64,000 nucleotides of DNA from Diphasiastrum complanatum (Eukaryota; Streptophyta; Lycopodiopsida; Lycopodiales; Lycopodiaceae), in assembly GCA_029204225.1 (NCBI GenBank), contig CM055092.1, positions 42,287,760 to 42,351,759 on the forward strand, written 5' to 3'. Below the pieces are notes generated by a model. That model saw only the letters and a program-made list of their open reading frames with translations. It searched no databases and was not told the origin of the DNA. The translations under genes and the position numbers were made by a program. Of this stretch, positions 38,695-51,029 are shown in pieces (the first letter of the stretch is position 1; each line of letters begins with the position of its first letter).

Positions 38695-39018
38695 TCCTGC
38701 TAAGTTGTTCCATAGAGACTTGGGCCTAGGTGTAAATAAATAAGTTTGAGGCCCAAGTTCACAAAGTCAAGCTGAAAAATAAGGAATCTAAGTTGCAAAA
38801 AGTAAGACTCACATGAATCATGTGAGTGCCCTTGTGCTTTCTTAGCATCATTGGATCTAAGTTGTGTTTATTTGAAGGGATTGGATTAGAATCCTTGTCC
38901 TAATGAAGTGGCCAATCAAAGTGAAGGAGGCTCACCTTGGAAATCTATAAGAGGGAGCCATTTCCTTTGTATTGTATCTCTCATCTCTTTTTATAATAAA
39001 GCTCTATTGGTTCACTTT

Positions 39019-39150
<132 letters not shown>

Positions 39151-39306
39151 GTAGGGATAGAATAGCTTTGGGTAGGAGCTCGAGCCCCCAAAGCCTTTCT
39201 CAACCTAGGCATTCTCTCTCTCCCTCTCTCCACTCTCTCTCTTCTCTCTCTTCTCCCTCTCTCTTTGTGCTATGCAGGTTGAGACGGGGTAGATGCTCCC
39301 AGTGTT

Positions 39307-39331
39307 CGGACCCCTATACTACGAAGACGAC
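39307..39331 (-). other. tRNA-Asp 5'-half-like sequence in the element C LTR
   Basis: The minus strand reads GTCGT, three extra bases, then CGTAGTATAGGGGT. GTAGTATAG matches the tRNA-Asp A-box region exactly. The insertion sits at the same place as in LTR type 2 (21920-21949). It starts 6 bases inside the LTR end. Confidence 0.6.
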
Positions 39332-39337
39332 ACAACA

Positions 39338-40144
39338 CCAACTGCATCCAATCAATATCCACCACGTCAATAGTTCGTCGTCGTTAATCAACCTGCTCCA
39401 CAACAAGTTGTCTACTATCTTGATCCCAATACCATCGATCCGGCAACTTATTATGTGGAAGACATTACTTAACTAGGGTACACCACTGAGACAGTTGTTT
39501 ATTATGCATATGATCCTAATGCTCAAGTGCTTGATCCCAATGCCCAAACTCAGTGATCCTAACAAGTTGTGTTTGCCACACATCAACTTCCAACAATATG
39601 CGGATGTTTTATCTGTGCAGGTAAACATCCTAGTATTCATTGCCCAGATAAACTTCGCTTTCCACCAGCTTGTGAAAATTGCGGCATTGAACACCATGTG
39701 AAGGATTGTCCTTCCCGATCTAAACCAGCTGCTCCTGTCATTCCATGCAAGTCGAGACATTGCCAGTCGAAACTCATCCAACATGGGTATTGACTCGTGC
39801 ACAAAACCAATGCCAAGCCCCTACCATTGCACCCAACAAAACCCAGTAGCATAATGTAACTCCAAGTGAAGGTTCGACACCCATTGTCTATCCTCACCCA
39901 TCCAAAGAATTTAGGTTGCATCACCAGTATTGATAGCAAACTCAAAATGCAGACCAGCACTCTTCCACCTCCCATAAAGTACCTCACATGTCTTTTGAGA
40001 ACAAAACCCTTGAAGACACTGAAGTCTGGGGGGATCTATTACAAGCTAATGTGACTCTCTTTCCACGTTCTCTGGAAACATGCGGGTAAGTGGAAACAAC
40101 AAATCCGATCCATCAAAACCACCACCCCTGACGAGCTACCCAAA
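39338..40144 (+). pseudogene. Element C gag C-terminal part with zinc knuckles
   Basis: A Tyr/Pro/Asp-rich stretch (YLDPNTIDPATYYVEDIT, YAYDPNAQVLDPNAQ) leads into two zinc knuckles at about 39595-39710, CFICAGKHPSIHC and CENCGIEHHVKDC, of which the second has canonical spacing apart from one residue. Several stops interrupt the frame (for example near 39470 and 39555). The capsid core is absent because of the deletion next to the LTR. Confidence 0.75.
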
Positions 40145-41500
40145 ATGCCATTGGACCTCACGAATCCGCTCAATGAAAGGAACAATATCAAGATTCCAGC
40201 TACTCATCGCCAGTCTCGCAAAGTCTTAGCTGTACTAGATGGTGGCTCAGGTGTCAACATCATTTTCACATCCCTCATGTTAGAATGGAATATGAGAGAC
40301 AAACTCACCAAACCCACTTGTCAGCTTAGGATGGTTGATCAAAGTGTGGTCCGACCTACCGGTTTCCTCCCACAATATCTGATCAAACTAGGAGGCCTGA
40401 AATTTTCTATAGACCTAGTCATATTCGATATCCCTAGTAATGCCTATTCCTACGAGTTACTACTTGGTCGCCCATGGATCACCAATGCAAAAGTCGTTCA
40501 CGGCTGGAGCAAAGGATGAGTCACCTTTGGTAATAGAGACAACTCTGTTACCATTAATTCATCTGACAAACTCAAACCTACACGTTTTCATGATGAGGGA
40601 TCATCTACTACTAGTTTAATGTTTGAGCCATACCAATCCACCCAAGAAAAAAGTCATTATGTTGAATTTATTGATATCATAAACTGGAGTCATAGTTTGG
40701 CTACCATTGATTGTGTGAATGTTGATTATTGTGCTCAACATTAGTATGATTGTACCTGTACTCCTCTGGCCGATGATTGTACCTATGCTCCTTTGGCCCA
40801 TAACGAACAATTTTCTAATCTAGACACACCTATCATTAATATCAATTTTATTGATATTCTTCCACTCTATGATGAGTTGTTAAATTTTGTATGGCTACCT
40901 ATCGATGAATCAGAAAATTTATTCGTAGATGACAACAATGTCTTACGAATTTAGAATTTTCCAAAAGATTTGGACATTTCTGATATTCATATCCTCAACT
41001 ACATGGCGGCACTTCCACTCAAAGCCTTCCCACAATATTTATCCAAAGTAGAACCAGTTGCAAAAGTTATAGTCGAAAAACTTGATACGAAGCTATACCG
41101 TGTCAAACAACCAACTATCCATGGGACCTCTGTGAGGAGAAAACAATTTTTCAAATCGACGACAAGATCCTCCATGATGTGCCACCACTTCCTCATCCGC
41201 ACACCTCACGTCCTCCAAAGCCACAACCTCATGGCCATACCATGAAAGGAAAGATGAAAAAACCCCTTCAAATCCAGTTGCCTGGAGACCTTACCACTGC
41301 TAGGGAAGTTCCTGATATTGCATCCGCTCATACGCCAGTCCCCAACATCCAGATAGTTGAAAGGCAAGGCCCCTGTCAAACCTCCAACACATGATGTGTC
41401 TGCATATTTTAAAGACTATACAATCGAGGATGTAACCATCCAATTACCACAAGCTCAACATGAGCCAAATGGTAATTCACCTTACGAAGGCTCTGCCTGA
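40145..41500 (+). pseudogene. Element C aspartic protease and linker
   Basis: The protease domain at 40145-40519 is open. It has VLAVLDGGSGVNIIFTS as the active site, LRMVDQSVV, and YELLLGRPWITNAKVVH at the distal end. A stop (TGA 40517-40519) follows. 40520-41500 is a degenerate linker with several stops and short open stretches (for example 40970-41245), where equivalent elements have a polar linker to RT. Confidence 0.8.
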
Positions 41501-42724
41501 ACCATCACTCTCTCCTTGAGTGAGCCCAATGAAAGTAACGAATACATTGTCCACATCGAGGCTCATCTCACTCGGGAACAAACGTAGAAGGCTTGAGAAG
41601 CTTTTGCGTGCAGGATTCATCTATGAAATCGAACATACTAAGTGGGTCTCCCCAATCATCATCGTTCCTAGAAAAATGGAAAACTCCACATCTGTGTCAA
41701 CTTTAAAAAGCTTAATGTCGTCACAAAATGTGATCATTTTCCATTACCTTTTGGAGACTCCATCTTAGAAAATCTAGCATGAGTTGAGGCCTACTCTTTC
41801 TTAGATGGCTTTAGCGGATACAATATGATTCAAAATTGTTGAAGAAGATCAACATAAAACTGCTTTTGCCACAGAATGGGAAACCTTTTGTTGGAAAGTC
41901 ATGCCTTTTGGTCTCTATAATGCTCCTAGCACTTTCTAGCGTGTTATGCGAGCTGCCTTTTCTCAGCAGATGGGAGATACCCTAGAGGTTTACTTGGACG
42001 ATTTTAGGTGCACATTCAGAAGAAACACATCATCTATCTGTGCTTGAGAAATTTTTTATCCAATGTCAATGCTTCGACATCTCCTTGAACCCTGAAAAAT
42101 GCCAGATCTAGGTAGCACATGGTATCGTGTTAGGACATATCATTTCAAAAAACGGCATCACAATTGACCCGGACAAGGTCCTAATCATTCAAAATCTGTC
42201 TGAACCATGCACCATCCACGAAGTTTATTCTTTCCTTGGCCACACCAACTACTATCGGTGTTTTATTCTTGATTTCACTAATAAAGCACGATTAATCTAT
42301 AAAGTGGTTGTTGTTCCCAAATGGACTGATGAACAACGAGTCACATTCATTCAATTAAAGGAAGCCTTCACCAATGCACCTATCCTCCGGACCCCTGATT
42401 ATTCCAAAGAATTTTATGTGCATATTGATGCATCCAAGTACGCCATTGGAGCAGTGCTCACCCAACCATGAGAATTCAAAAAGGATTATCCAATCCAATT
42501 TCTCAGTAGACAATTGATACATGATGAAGTCAATTATACCACTACCAAGCGTGAAGCTTTGGCAATGGTGTATGTAGTTCAGAAGTTTCGTCATTATCTC
42601 TTGGAAAGCATTTTTTCCTTTCTTCATTGATCATCAACCACTCCTAGATCTTATCAACAAGACATGCACAACCGGTCGTATTACTCGATGGATCCTATTA
42701 CTACGAGAATTTGAGTTTAGGATC
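41501..42724 (+). pseudogene. Element C reverse transcriptase and RNase H, broken
   Basis: RT can be followed with frame changes: LLRAGFIYEIEHTKWVSPIIIVPRK (41606-41680), FPLPFGDSILENL, AYSFLDGFSGYNM (about 41790), HKTAFATEWE, MPFGLYNAPSTF-stop and VYLDDF at about 41990. The connection domain is open from 42127 (LGHIISKNGI, YSFLGHTNYYRCFI). RNase H follows with HIDASKYAIGAVLTQP-stop and NYTTTKREALAMVYVVQ, then loses frame near 42630. Sequence wording is closest to element B. Confidence 0.85.
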
Positions 42725-44173
42725 ATGTTCGAAAGAGGGTTCATCATTTGTTTAGCAAATCATCTATCCCAAATCCCTGACTTACCCACTCCAGATCAAG
42801 ACGTCAACGATGATTTATCCAATGCCATTTTATTTCAAGTTGACTCTACACCCGTTTGGGCCAAGGATATTATAGAATATTTAACTTCAGGGCAGATGGA
42901 TCCATCCTTATCTAAACTCAAACAACGTGCGTTAGTCCTCAAACCCAAACCTTGTACGTTAATTATAGGACAACTTTACAACCAAGGGTTAGATGGAATT
43001 ATCCGACATTGTCTTACTAAAGGTGAAACACCCTCTGTTATCTCCCTAAGTCATGAAGGTGTTGGAGCAGGTCATTTCTCCGAAATGACTACAAAAAAAA
43101 ATCCTCTTGGCAGGATTTGGTGGCCAAATCTTTTTAAGGATACACACACCTACACAAAGGTCTATGATATTTGTCAACGAACAAAATAGTTTCAAAAAGA
43201 CCAACTACATGCCTTTACACCCTATCACAACTGACCAAGCTTTCCAGAAATAAAAAATTGATTATGTTGGATCGATTAGTCCCGCTGCTAGACACCCTCA
43301 ATCAAGATATATCGTAGTAGCCATGGATTATAAATAGACTGAAGCTAGAGCTGTTCGCAATGTTGATGCTCGTTCTACCGCAAAATTTCTCTACGAACAA
43401 GTTATTGTTCGTTTCAGTTGCCCCCTGTAACTTATTAGTGATAGGGGGATACATTTTCTTAACTCTATCATAGCAGATCTGCTTTCAAAATTCTTCGTGG
43501 TACATTGCAAAAGTTTCTCGTATTATCCACCATGCAATGGCCAGACAGAATCTACCAACAAAATATTATGTGGTGTTTTAACCAAGACCGTCGAGTCCAG
43601 CTGATCTAGGAATTGAAACTTCATGCTGCTTTATGGGCCTATCGCACTACCCCGAAGAGAACCACCAGTCTAACTCTTTTCCAGCTAGTCTATGGCCAGG
43701 AAGCTGTCATGCTTGTGGAATTCCATATTCCATCCCTATGAGTAGCATATAATCTTGAGCTAGATCATCGATAGATCTTGGCTAGTAGATTATTCCACCT
43801 AGAACAACTCTATGAGACATGACGAATTAGCATCCATGTCCAACAAGTTCACAAACATTGACAAAAGGCATGGCATGATCGATCCTTGAAACTCAAAGAG
43901 TTCTCGGTCGGAGATAAAGTCCTCTTATACCAAGCCAAAGCCTTTAAAAAAAAACAAAAATTTTCTGGCCAAGGACCTTATGTAATCCAAAAGGTATTTG
44001 CCTCTGATTACATACAACTCCAAACCCTACAAGGCGATACTTTAGACATTGTGGTCAATGGAAGCAGACTCCAAAAGTATAACAAATCTTGTTTTTATCT
44101 TGATATGTACCATGTTTGTTTATTCACTAGATTTTGCTATTTATTTCTGTTTACTGTCTGCTTGACAGTTTGA
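42725..44173 (+). pseudogene. Element C integrase, degenerate core
   Basis: 42725-43189 is open. It holds the end of RNase H (CLANHLSQIPD), a tether and the zinc-binding part (ISLSHEGVGAGHFSEMTTKK, GRIWWPNLFKD, YDICQRTK). The catalytic core, 43190-43850, is riddled with stops, although GYxR-like pieces and LHAALWAYRTTPKRTT are readable. The C-terminal domain is open from 43886 (EFSVGDKVLLY, FSGQGPYVIQKVF, NGSRLQKYNKSC) and ends at the stop 44171-44173. Confidence 0.8.
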
Positions 44174-44774
44174 TGAATTTTTTTTTTTCGATATGTTTTT
44201 TATCTAGAACATCAAGATATCCTCAGATCAAAACTATAATCAGTCTTTTTCTATCTAACCACAAGATTCATTCTTTTTCTAAAGTTTTGATGCACAATCA
44301 TACCAGATAGAATTCGCTCAGACCCATTTTTATTGTCCATGATTCATATATTCTAGCTCATTGTCAAACTTTTCAAATATAGAAAAAATCAATTTTTTGC
44401 ATCAGATCCTCATTGACAGAATTCGTAGATAATTCGATGAGCCACAAAAATACTTCCAAGATTTCTCTGTCCTATCCGTGAATTCTGATCAGACCAATTT
44501 TTGTATTGTCAGCCAATTCTACTCATTTTGTACCAAAAAACCTCTTACAACAACTTGCCAAACCTCAGAACGTTGCCTTAAAATTTGCGAACCTCACTAG
44601 GACATCATGGGCACTGAGGATGATTCTAGGAGAAGTTATGATTTCATGTAAAAAAAAGTCTATATATAGGCCTCAACCATCTTCTCCACGAGTTCATTCT
44701 ACTGCTCAAGAGTTCATGCTCAAATTTTCAAAAAAATTTCAAATTTTTCAGAACCATCTAGAATCATTGCTACC
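44174..44774 (+). other. pol-aORF spacer of element C
   Basis: 600 bp of AT-rich sequence between the pol stop and the aORF ATG. Unlike the spacer of element A it lacks the CTCTCGCA motif and I see no tandem repeat. A TATATATAGG stretch lies at about 44660. Confidence 0.5.
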
Positions 44775-46877
44775 ATGGCCTCCCGCGACACCCCACTCTC
44801 ACCGTCATAAGGCCCCTAAGCCCTATTCGAGCAACATATGCTTGATCTCCATCAAGAATTATTTTGAAGCACTAGTCCTAGCCAAGGATATTCTCACTAA
44901 CCTTGGTTTTGATTTGACTTATTTCATGGATTAGTAGAGCTCGCTTGGTTCGAGTAGCCTACTCCACTTATTTGATGAGTTGCAGTCATTTCGAATCACG
45001 TCTAAGGCCGACAATTATACCATCATCAACATTTTCCCATAACATGTACAAGCCATTGGATTTCCTAACTTGGGTGAGACCGTCCATGGCAAGGGTACTA
45101 GCTACGATGCCAAATATTTCACGAAGTTTCCAATTGCCCAAGCCAATGACGACATTGCCATTCGACTCATCAAATATCCAAAGCTTAGGGCAACATCAGA
45201 GATCCTCGTGGCCATGGTTGAGGTTCACATTGCCAAAATAGATCGCATTCCACCTAGCAATTTATTTTCATTAACCCTCACCATGGATGATCCCACTCAC
45301 AATTACAAGTGACAAATTATGTTTGGCCCTAAAAACTAGAAAAGTCACCACTAAATGTTGATATCTCCTCCACATGTTGGTCACAAAACAACTAGGACAA
45401 CGAACGACTGCGGGTATCAAAGAGCTCGAAGACATCTATCCTAGCACCAGAAAGTGCGCCACCCCACAACTGTCAACCGAACCTGTTTCACCCGCACCAC
45501 CAACAAAGAAGCAGAAGGATAAGGTCGTGAGAACAAAAGACAACATCTCCCCTGATATCTTATGCAGTGATATAGGAACAGAGTATGATGAATTCAGAGG
45601 GACTTGAAATCCTCTCAAGTCTCAAAGGAGGTTTTGGTGCTATCCCAACAAGCCCAACAACAAAGACAAGTGGTAGCTGCAACAACTAGCTCTTTGGATG
45701 CTGGCGCTTCTGGTTTTGGTTCAGTAGACATGGTCATGTCCACTCAGGTAACTTCAGCCATTCCGATATCATTACCTACTAACACAACTCTCCTTCCACC
45801 ACTACCCCCACCATTTACTACCACATTCACCCCTTCATTCACACTTAACACGGGCTTTGATTCCATTATCCCATGAAAGCCCTCACCCGTACATTCTTCC
45901 ACCCTGTTTGACTCTACAGTCAATGTAGACAATTTTGCATTACATCTATTAACGCAAACCACATCCACCACCATAACAACTAATCCACTCCATACGTCTT
46001 CGACACACATTTAGTTACCACCACATTCACCACCCCTAATACCATAATCACCTCCACCTACATCCCCTACCATACCTCAATCACCTCCCCCTGCATTTTC
46101 TCACACTCCAACATCTCTCCCAATTCCATATTTTCTTCCATTCAATCTCATGCCATATCCCAATTATACATGCACACTCCCTAATATTGGCCCTTGGGAG
46201 CAATTACCCTTAGCAACCCAAAAAGTGGTTTGGTTGGTAAATGAGCTCTAGTTCAGCCTCTTTGGCACCTTAGGAAGTCAACACACTCTGAGAAAATTTG
46301 ATGATGGAGCCCTGGCAGATCTTCAAGAAGAAAAGGCAAAGCTGGAGGAAGAATCCAAGCAACAACAACAACAAATACAAGATCTAAACGCACACATCCA
46401 ATAGCAGCAGCAAATGCTCATCCACCTACAAAACCAACTCCACCTAAAGATCTCCAACCTATAAACTGCCATGGAAAATCTTACTACAAAATGGGACGAG
46501 GCCTTAACAGATGCAAAAGCAGCATGTTCCGCTATGAACAGTTGGAACAGGTTGATTTCCAATATTTCGCTCCTCTAGCTATTCCCGAGTGAGCTTAAAT
46601 CCTAGTGGTGGCACAAAAGTTAAAGGCAACTTCCGTCAAGGCCCTCAACCAACATATCGCCACCTTTGAGGAAAAGCTAAAGGCGGCCATGAAATTGATA
46701 CCTTTCGTCCATGCAGAGAGCACACCCAGTTTCACGATTCTGGCCATCATTATGATGGATCTGATGGTGGAGATGGGACAGGTTCCAAGAGGCTCCATCA
46801 ATAAATCAAGGATCGACATTCGATTCCTACCATTCTTGGAGAGCAGCTTATCTTTGAGGAGGACACACTTTTTGTAG
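44775..46877 (+). pseudogene. aORF(C): additional ORF after pol, unknown function
   Basis: ATG 44775 starts MASRDTPLSPS and meets a stop at codon 12, much like aORF(A). Readable pieces in different frames are an N-terminal domain (45070-45312, GKGTSYDAKYFTKFPIAQAN and LVAMVEVHIAKIDRIPPSN), a Ser/Thr/Pro-rich linker (45430-46180) and a coiled coil with a poly-Gln stretch (46320-46560, LQEEKAKLEEESKQQQQQIQ). A helical segment follows (46605-46877, ALNQHIATFEEKLKAAMKL). The domain order equals that of aORF(A) and aORF(b), although direct similarity is weak. Confidence 0.5.
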
Positions 46878-47192
46878 GAGCATCTGATCTTTGTGCTATC
46901 TGCATGGTTGGAGTACGGTTGGACCACTGGTGGCAAGGGGAGTACAATGAGCCAAAAAGTTCTTAATTTGGGATAAAAAATTTGAGTCTTTTTGGACAGC
47001 CAGGATTATAGGAGGCACTTTCTACAGTGGGGATTTTAGTGAAACCTCTGACTGGATCTTGGACAAGGGCTAGGACAGCCATACAAGGGGATAGTTTCAA
47101 ATCCAGAAGCTGAGGGTTATTGAGCAAGTGGCTGCATACCCTAGTTGGGTGAAAACCCCAGTTTATCTTTTGTGTTTTATTTTTATCCAGCT
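46878..47192. other. Unassigned junction between element C and Copia remnant
   Basis: 315 bp with short open stretches but no recognised domain. It may be the end of aORF(C) or the leader of the Copia remnant. No LTR boundary is visible. Confidence 0.4.
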
Positions 47193-48112
47193 ATGTCTAG
47201 TCTTGTAGAGAGCATGTTGAGTGAAGCCAGCCAACTTGATGGCACTAACTTTAGCATTTGAAAATTCAAGATCAAGAACATTCTTGAAGACAAAGAATGT
47301 TGGAAGCTTGTGACAGGTGAACAGCCTGTTCCAACATCTGAACTTGAACTCAAGGACTATATCAAGAGAGAGAAAAGGCACACATGATATCAACATGTTA
47401 GTGAGGGATAATGTGATTCCTCTAATCAGGTTAGCAAAAGGGCATGTAGATGCATGGAACATCCTTTGTGCATTGTATGAGATCTCTCTACTTGAAGAAC
47501 AAGTTGTATACTCTCAGAATGGAGACATGGGAGACAATTATCGATCATCTTACTAAGATTCAGGATCTTAGATCAGCTTTCTATGCTTAAGGAGTCTATT
47601 GCTAAAAAAGACTTGGTGCCAATAGTTCTGAATAGCTTGTCATATGCTTTATCAAAACTTTGCGATGATGATATCTGTGAGGGAAAAGATCCCTAAATAT
47701 GAAGAGGTCTATGGTCTCTTGTTATAGGAGGAGATGAGGAAAGGTAATCTCTCCAAGAGGGAAGATTGCCAAGAGCATGCCTTTGCTTCTAAGAAGAAGC
47801 AAAATCCAGCCAAGGATAAGAAGAAAGCTAAAGGCAAGAACAAAGGAGCACCACAAACACTTGAGCAAGGAATGGAGAACTTGCAGATGTCAGACACACA
47901 ATCCTTCTCGAGTACTTCTTCCACACCTTGAAGGAAGAGAAATTGCAATTATTGTAGTAAATATGGACACTTTGCTTTTGAGTGCAAGAAGAAGCTTGCA
48001 GAGCAAAAGAAGGGCATAAAGAAGCATGGAGAAAATGTTGTTGAGAGTGTTGCAAGAGAGGAGCAGAGTGACATAAGACAAGCTGAGTTATTTTCTGTTG
48101 CATTAGCCTCAC
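47193..48112 (+). pseudogene. Copia gag remnant of a second lineage
   Basis: Starts at ATG 47193 (MSSLVESMLSEASQLDGTNF). The Trp of the conserved FSIWK has become a stop (TGA), and further stops or frameshifts follow near 47386, 47560 and 47695. A basic Lys-rich stretch precedes a zinc knuckle, CNYCSKYGHFAFEC (about 47944-47985, CX2CX4HX4C). The frame ends where the LTR of element D begins. The sequence differs from the gag of Copia copies 1 and 2. Confidence 0.85.
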
Positions 48113-48909
48113 TATAGGGATGAAGATCTGTTGTAGTAGTAGCCCTTCCGCCTGTCAAAGAGGGTTAGAACACTGGATAGGTGCCTAACTATGCAAAGAT
48201 GCAACTTTTAGCTACTTCTCCACTTTACACTATCTCTATCACCCCTAACACTACCCTTTCCTACACTAACCACACACCCAATCAGATTTCAAGTGGGAAG
48301 AGAGGGAGTTAGATGGAGAGAAGGTGGAGAAAGAGAGAGTGAGAGTGGAAGTTAGCTCACTTGCTCATTTTACTTGCTAAAGGATGAATTTTAACTATTG
48401 CAAAACAAAAAGAATATAAACTCGAAAACAACATCAATCAACAACAAGAGCAATAGCAAGCATTGAATAGCAAATGAGGATGCTTCTCTCCATAAATTGG
48501 TAGAGTTTCCTCCTTCTCATTAAGCATGAAAAATAGAGTACAAATGGTGCCTTTTTATAAATGGAAAAGGCCCTTGCCCCAAAATCGTATTGGCTAATAT
48601 GTACATTGATCTCATCCCTTCATCTTGGACCCAACTTAATCCAAGGGTCCACAAAAAGTACATTGAAAATCACAAGATTCATGTGAGTCCAAAATTGGAC
48701 CCAACTTAAAAAAGTTTAGTACTAAGTTCTAACTTGACTTTGGGCCTCAAGTTTTATTTACTTACAATAGGCCCAAGTCTATGATTTTTATTTACATTTA
48801 ACTTGCGTGCTCATTGGGTCATGGGCTTATACGCGCAGTAAGCCATGCCCTCGCAACACATTTATTAACCAACTTTATATATTTCTTTGTGTTGGAAATA
48901 CCCCCAACA
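48113..48909 (-). repeat. LTR type 1 of element D
   Basis: Homologous along its length to 9505-10273. The right end is CAACA. The left end reads TATAGGG where the sister LTR has TGTAGGG, so one terminal base is probably mutated. A TATA-like box lies at 48552-48561 (minus). Confidence 0.85.
48131..48176 (+). other. tRNA-Asp-like segment in element D LTR
   Basis: TTGTAGTA (48131-48138), TTCCGCCTGTCA (48146-48157) and GGGTTAGAACACTGG (48162-48176) keep the order of tRNA-Asp A box, anticodon arm and T arm, with internal gaps. It parallels 9521-9567. Confidence 0.6.
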
Positions 48910-48967
48910 GGACCCACGGCCTGAAGTAGTGCCGGTCCCTCGGCATTCTGCCGATTCAATACAATGA

Positions 48968-50435
48968 TCACTTGGCCCACCTTTGGTAGATCAGGTAGCT
49001 AGTTACGTCTGCCATAAAATTGGTCCTGTCGATATTTTTCAAGTTCTTGTTGGTATGAAGGGACTTGTGGACGCCGATTATCCATCGTTGGTTGACCTAT
49101 GCTTTAAAACGGCCTGTCCAAGCCAAGTAATGCTGCTCGGTAATACACACGAGCTACTGGCAGCTAATCTTCTATTTTGTCGGAGGCCAATGTCGTATTT
49201 GGATCAAAGAATATCTGTGGGAGGAAATTGTCCCACTTGGTCTCGATCCCCATAAGGTACTCCAAGTCCCAGGCGAAAGTTGATGCCACGCGAACTGTTG
49301 GGTTAGGGCAGTTGAAATATTTATTGGAGAACTAGGTGAGAGCCCTTCGGGCATCTACATCCATATTCCACCCATGGTCTGATGAGATTCTTGGCCAATT
49401 CAGATTATTGAGTGTGATCTTGTCCAATGGAGTGTCACATTCTGCCCATTTTGTTCTACGCGTGCATGGCAGGAAATGTGCATTCACTCGGAGTTGTTGT
49501 GGACTCGTCACATACGCCCTGATGGCCGCAGGATCGTGCTCAAACATCTGCTATCGCCACTCTAGTTGTGGTTGAGGGGGGAGTGCTTGCAACTCATTTT
49601 CCTTGATGGTCTGGGCTAAGAAGGAAATCTGCCAGCCATTTCTTGAAGACTCATGGGGATATTTAGATAGGAATTCATTAATCTTTTTCTCCATGGACTT
49701 TGGGCGTCTGAAGGCCCGACTGGTCGATATAGATCGCGAGCCTCTAGACGTGGAGGCTTGACCCTCCCGCTGGCTCTGGCTCGGACCCTGTCTTGGCCCT
49801 GATCTACTACGCCTTGCATGTCTGCTCCTGTATTTGGGGGCCCCTGGTCTTGTGTGTCTGACCCCAGATCCTAACTACTTCCCCTGCTGCCTGTTGCCCT
49901 TTGGCTTGACTTGAACTAGCCTGTGAAGCACTGAAGGTGGGTGGGATTGGAATTACCATCGGGACTGGCCAGTTCAAGTCAGAGGCCAAAGGCTTGTTGC
50001 CCTTTGGCCTGATTTGAACTGGCCTATGAAGCCCGAAGGTGGGTGGGGTTGCAATTACCACCGAGACTGGTTGGGGTCACTGCTCCATGAATTTTTGACA
50101 AGCCTTGAGGGCTTGCTTGGCGTGGGCGAGCTCCTAGTTTCGTTGGAGCGATACTTGTTGAACTCCGCCTAGTAGTTGTTGAGTGTTTGTTGTAGACCTG
50201 CACCTGATGCTTGAAGAGATTCATCTCTGCTTGAGAGAGTGGCCTTGAATCAGGTACGAGTTGAGCTAACCAGACGAGTTTTTCATGTTGTAGAGCTTGC
50301 ACCTCCGCTCCCAACCGTGCATTCTCGGTTTCATAAATATGTAGCTACGCCTAGAGGGGGGCAAGTCTTTGGGAGGCTTCTGCTTTTAGTTATTGCACCT
50401 TTATGAAAGCATCTTTGACTGCTGCGAAGAAGCGT
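48968..50435 (-). pseudogene. aORF(D): C-terminal half of the additional ORF
   Basis: Colinear with the C-terminal half of aORF(A): coiled-coil remnant (50314-50100, MGAEVQALQHEKLVWLAQL), Arg/Ser segment (about 49730) and C-terminal domain (49547-48968) with RVNAHFLPCTRR, KWAECDTPLDKITL, YLMGIETKWDN and a stop at 48968. The C-terminal domain is better conserved between A and D than the linker. This suggests it was once under protein-level constraint. Several stops and frameshifts are present. Confidence 0.65.
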
Positions 50436-51029
50436 TTGAGGTTTTTAGTGTATTGATGATATATCGGCGGATTAATGAAAGTGTTTAATGAAAGTGTGTC
50501 CTTGCTTTTGAAGGTACAGCCTCAAAAATAAAGTATCTAGTTCTAAAAAACAAAAATAAATAAATAAATAAAATACACGAATGCTTCACTCACTTCGCAA
50601 AAATTCAACTCGGTATTTATGAGTATTGAACTGCAAAAATAAGTAGTATACACAATCTATGAAACAACATGTCATTGGTGGCGGAGATTGGCTCTTGGTT
50701 ATTTTATCTAAATATATGAATGGAATTTGGAAAGGTGAAAGAATTTTAAAGACAACAAAATCCCGAAAAATGCGAAGGTTGGAGTGTCGCATTGTTGGCT
50801 TCTAGAATAGTGATTTCCCGAAGGTGTCGCAATTTTCGCTTTCCCAAAATGATAAATTTACTAACATAGTAAATTCCAAAATAGCGTCTCATATTTCGCA
50901 AATAGTGGAAATTATTGAAGCAAAGGTGTCAGGTTTTTCGTAGTTTCAAGGTGAATGAAATGTAAACAGTGTCGCAAATTTTGCATATTTCGCAAAAACT
51001 GAACTCCATCATATTCATTGGAAATTAGT

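Larger units (their letters stand above)
48113..50435 (-). mobile_element. Element D: LTR type 1 plus aORF 3' fragment
   Basis: A minus-strand 3' end of a Gypsy element: LTR (48113-48909), the conserved 3' terminal motif, and the C-terminal half of an aORF. At about 50435 the similarity to element A ends and sequence belonging to element E begins. The 5' three quarters are missing. Confidence 0.75.
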
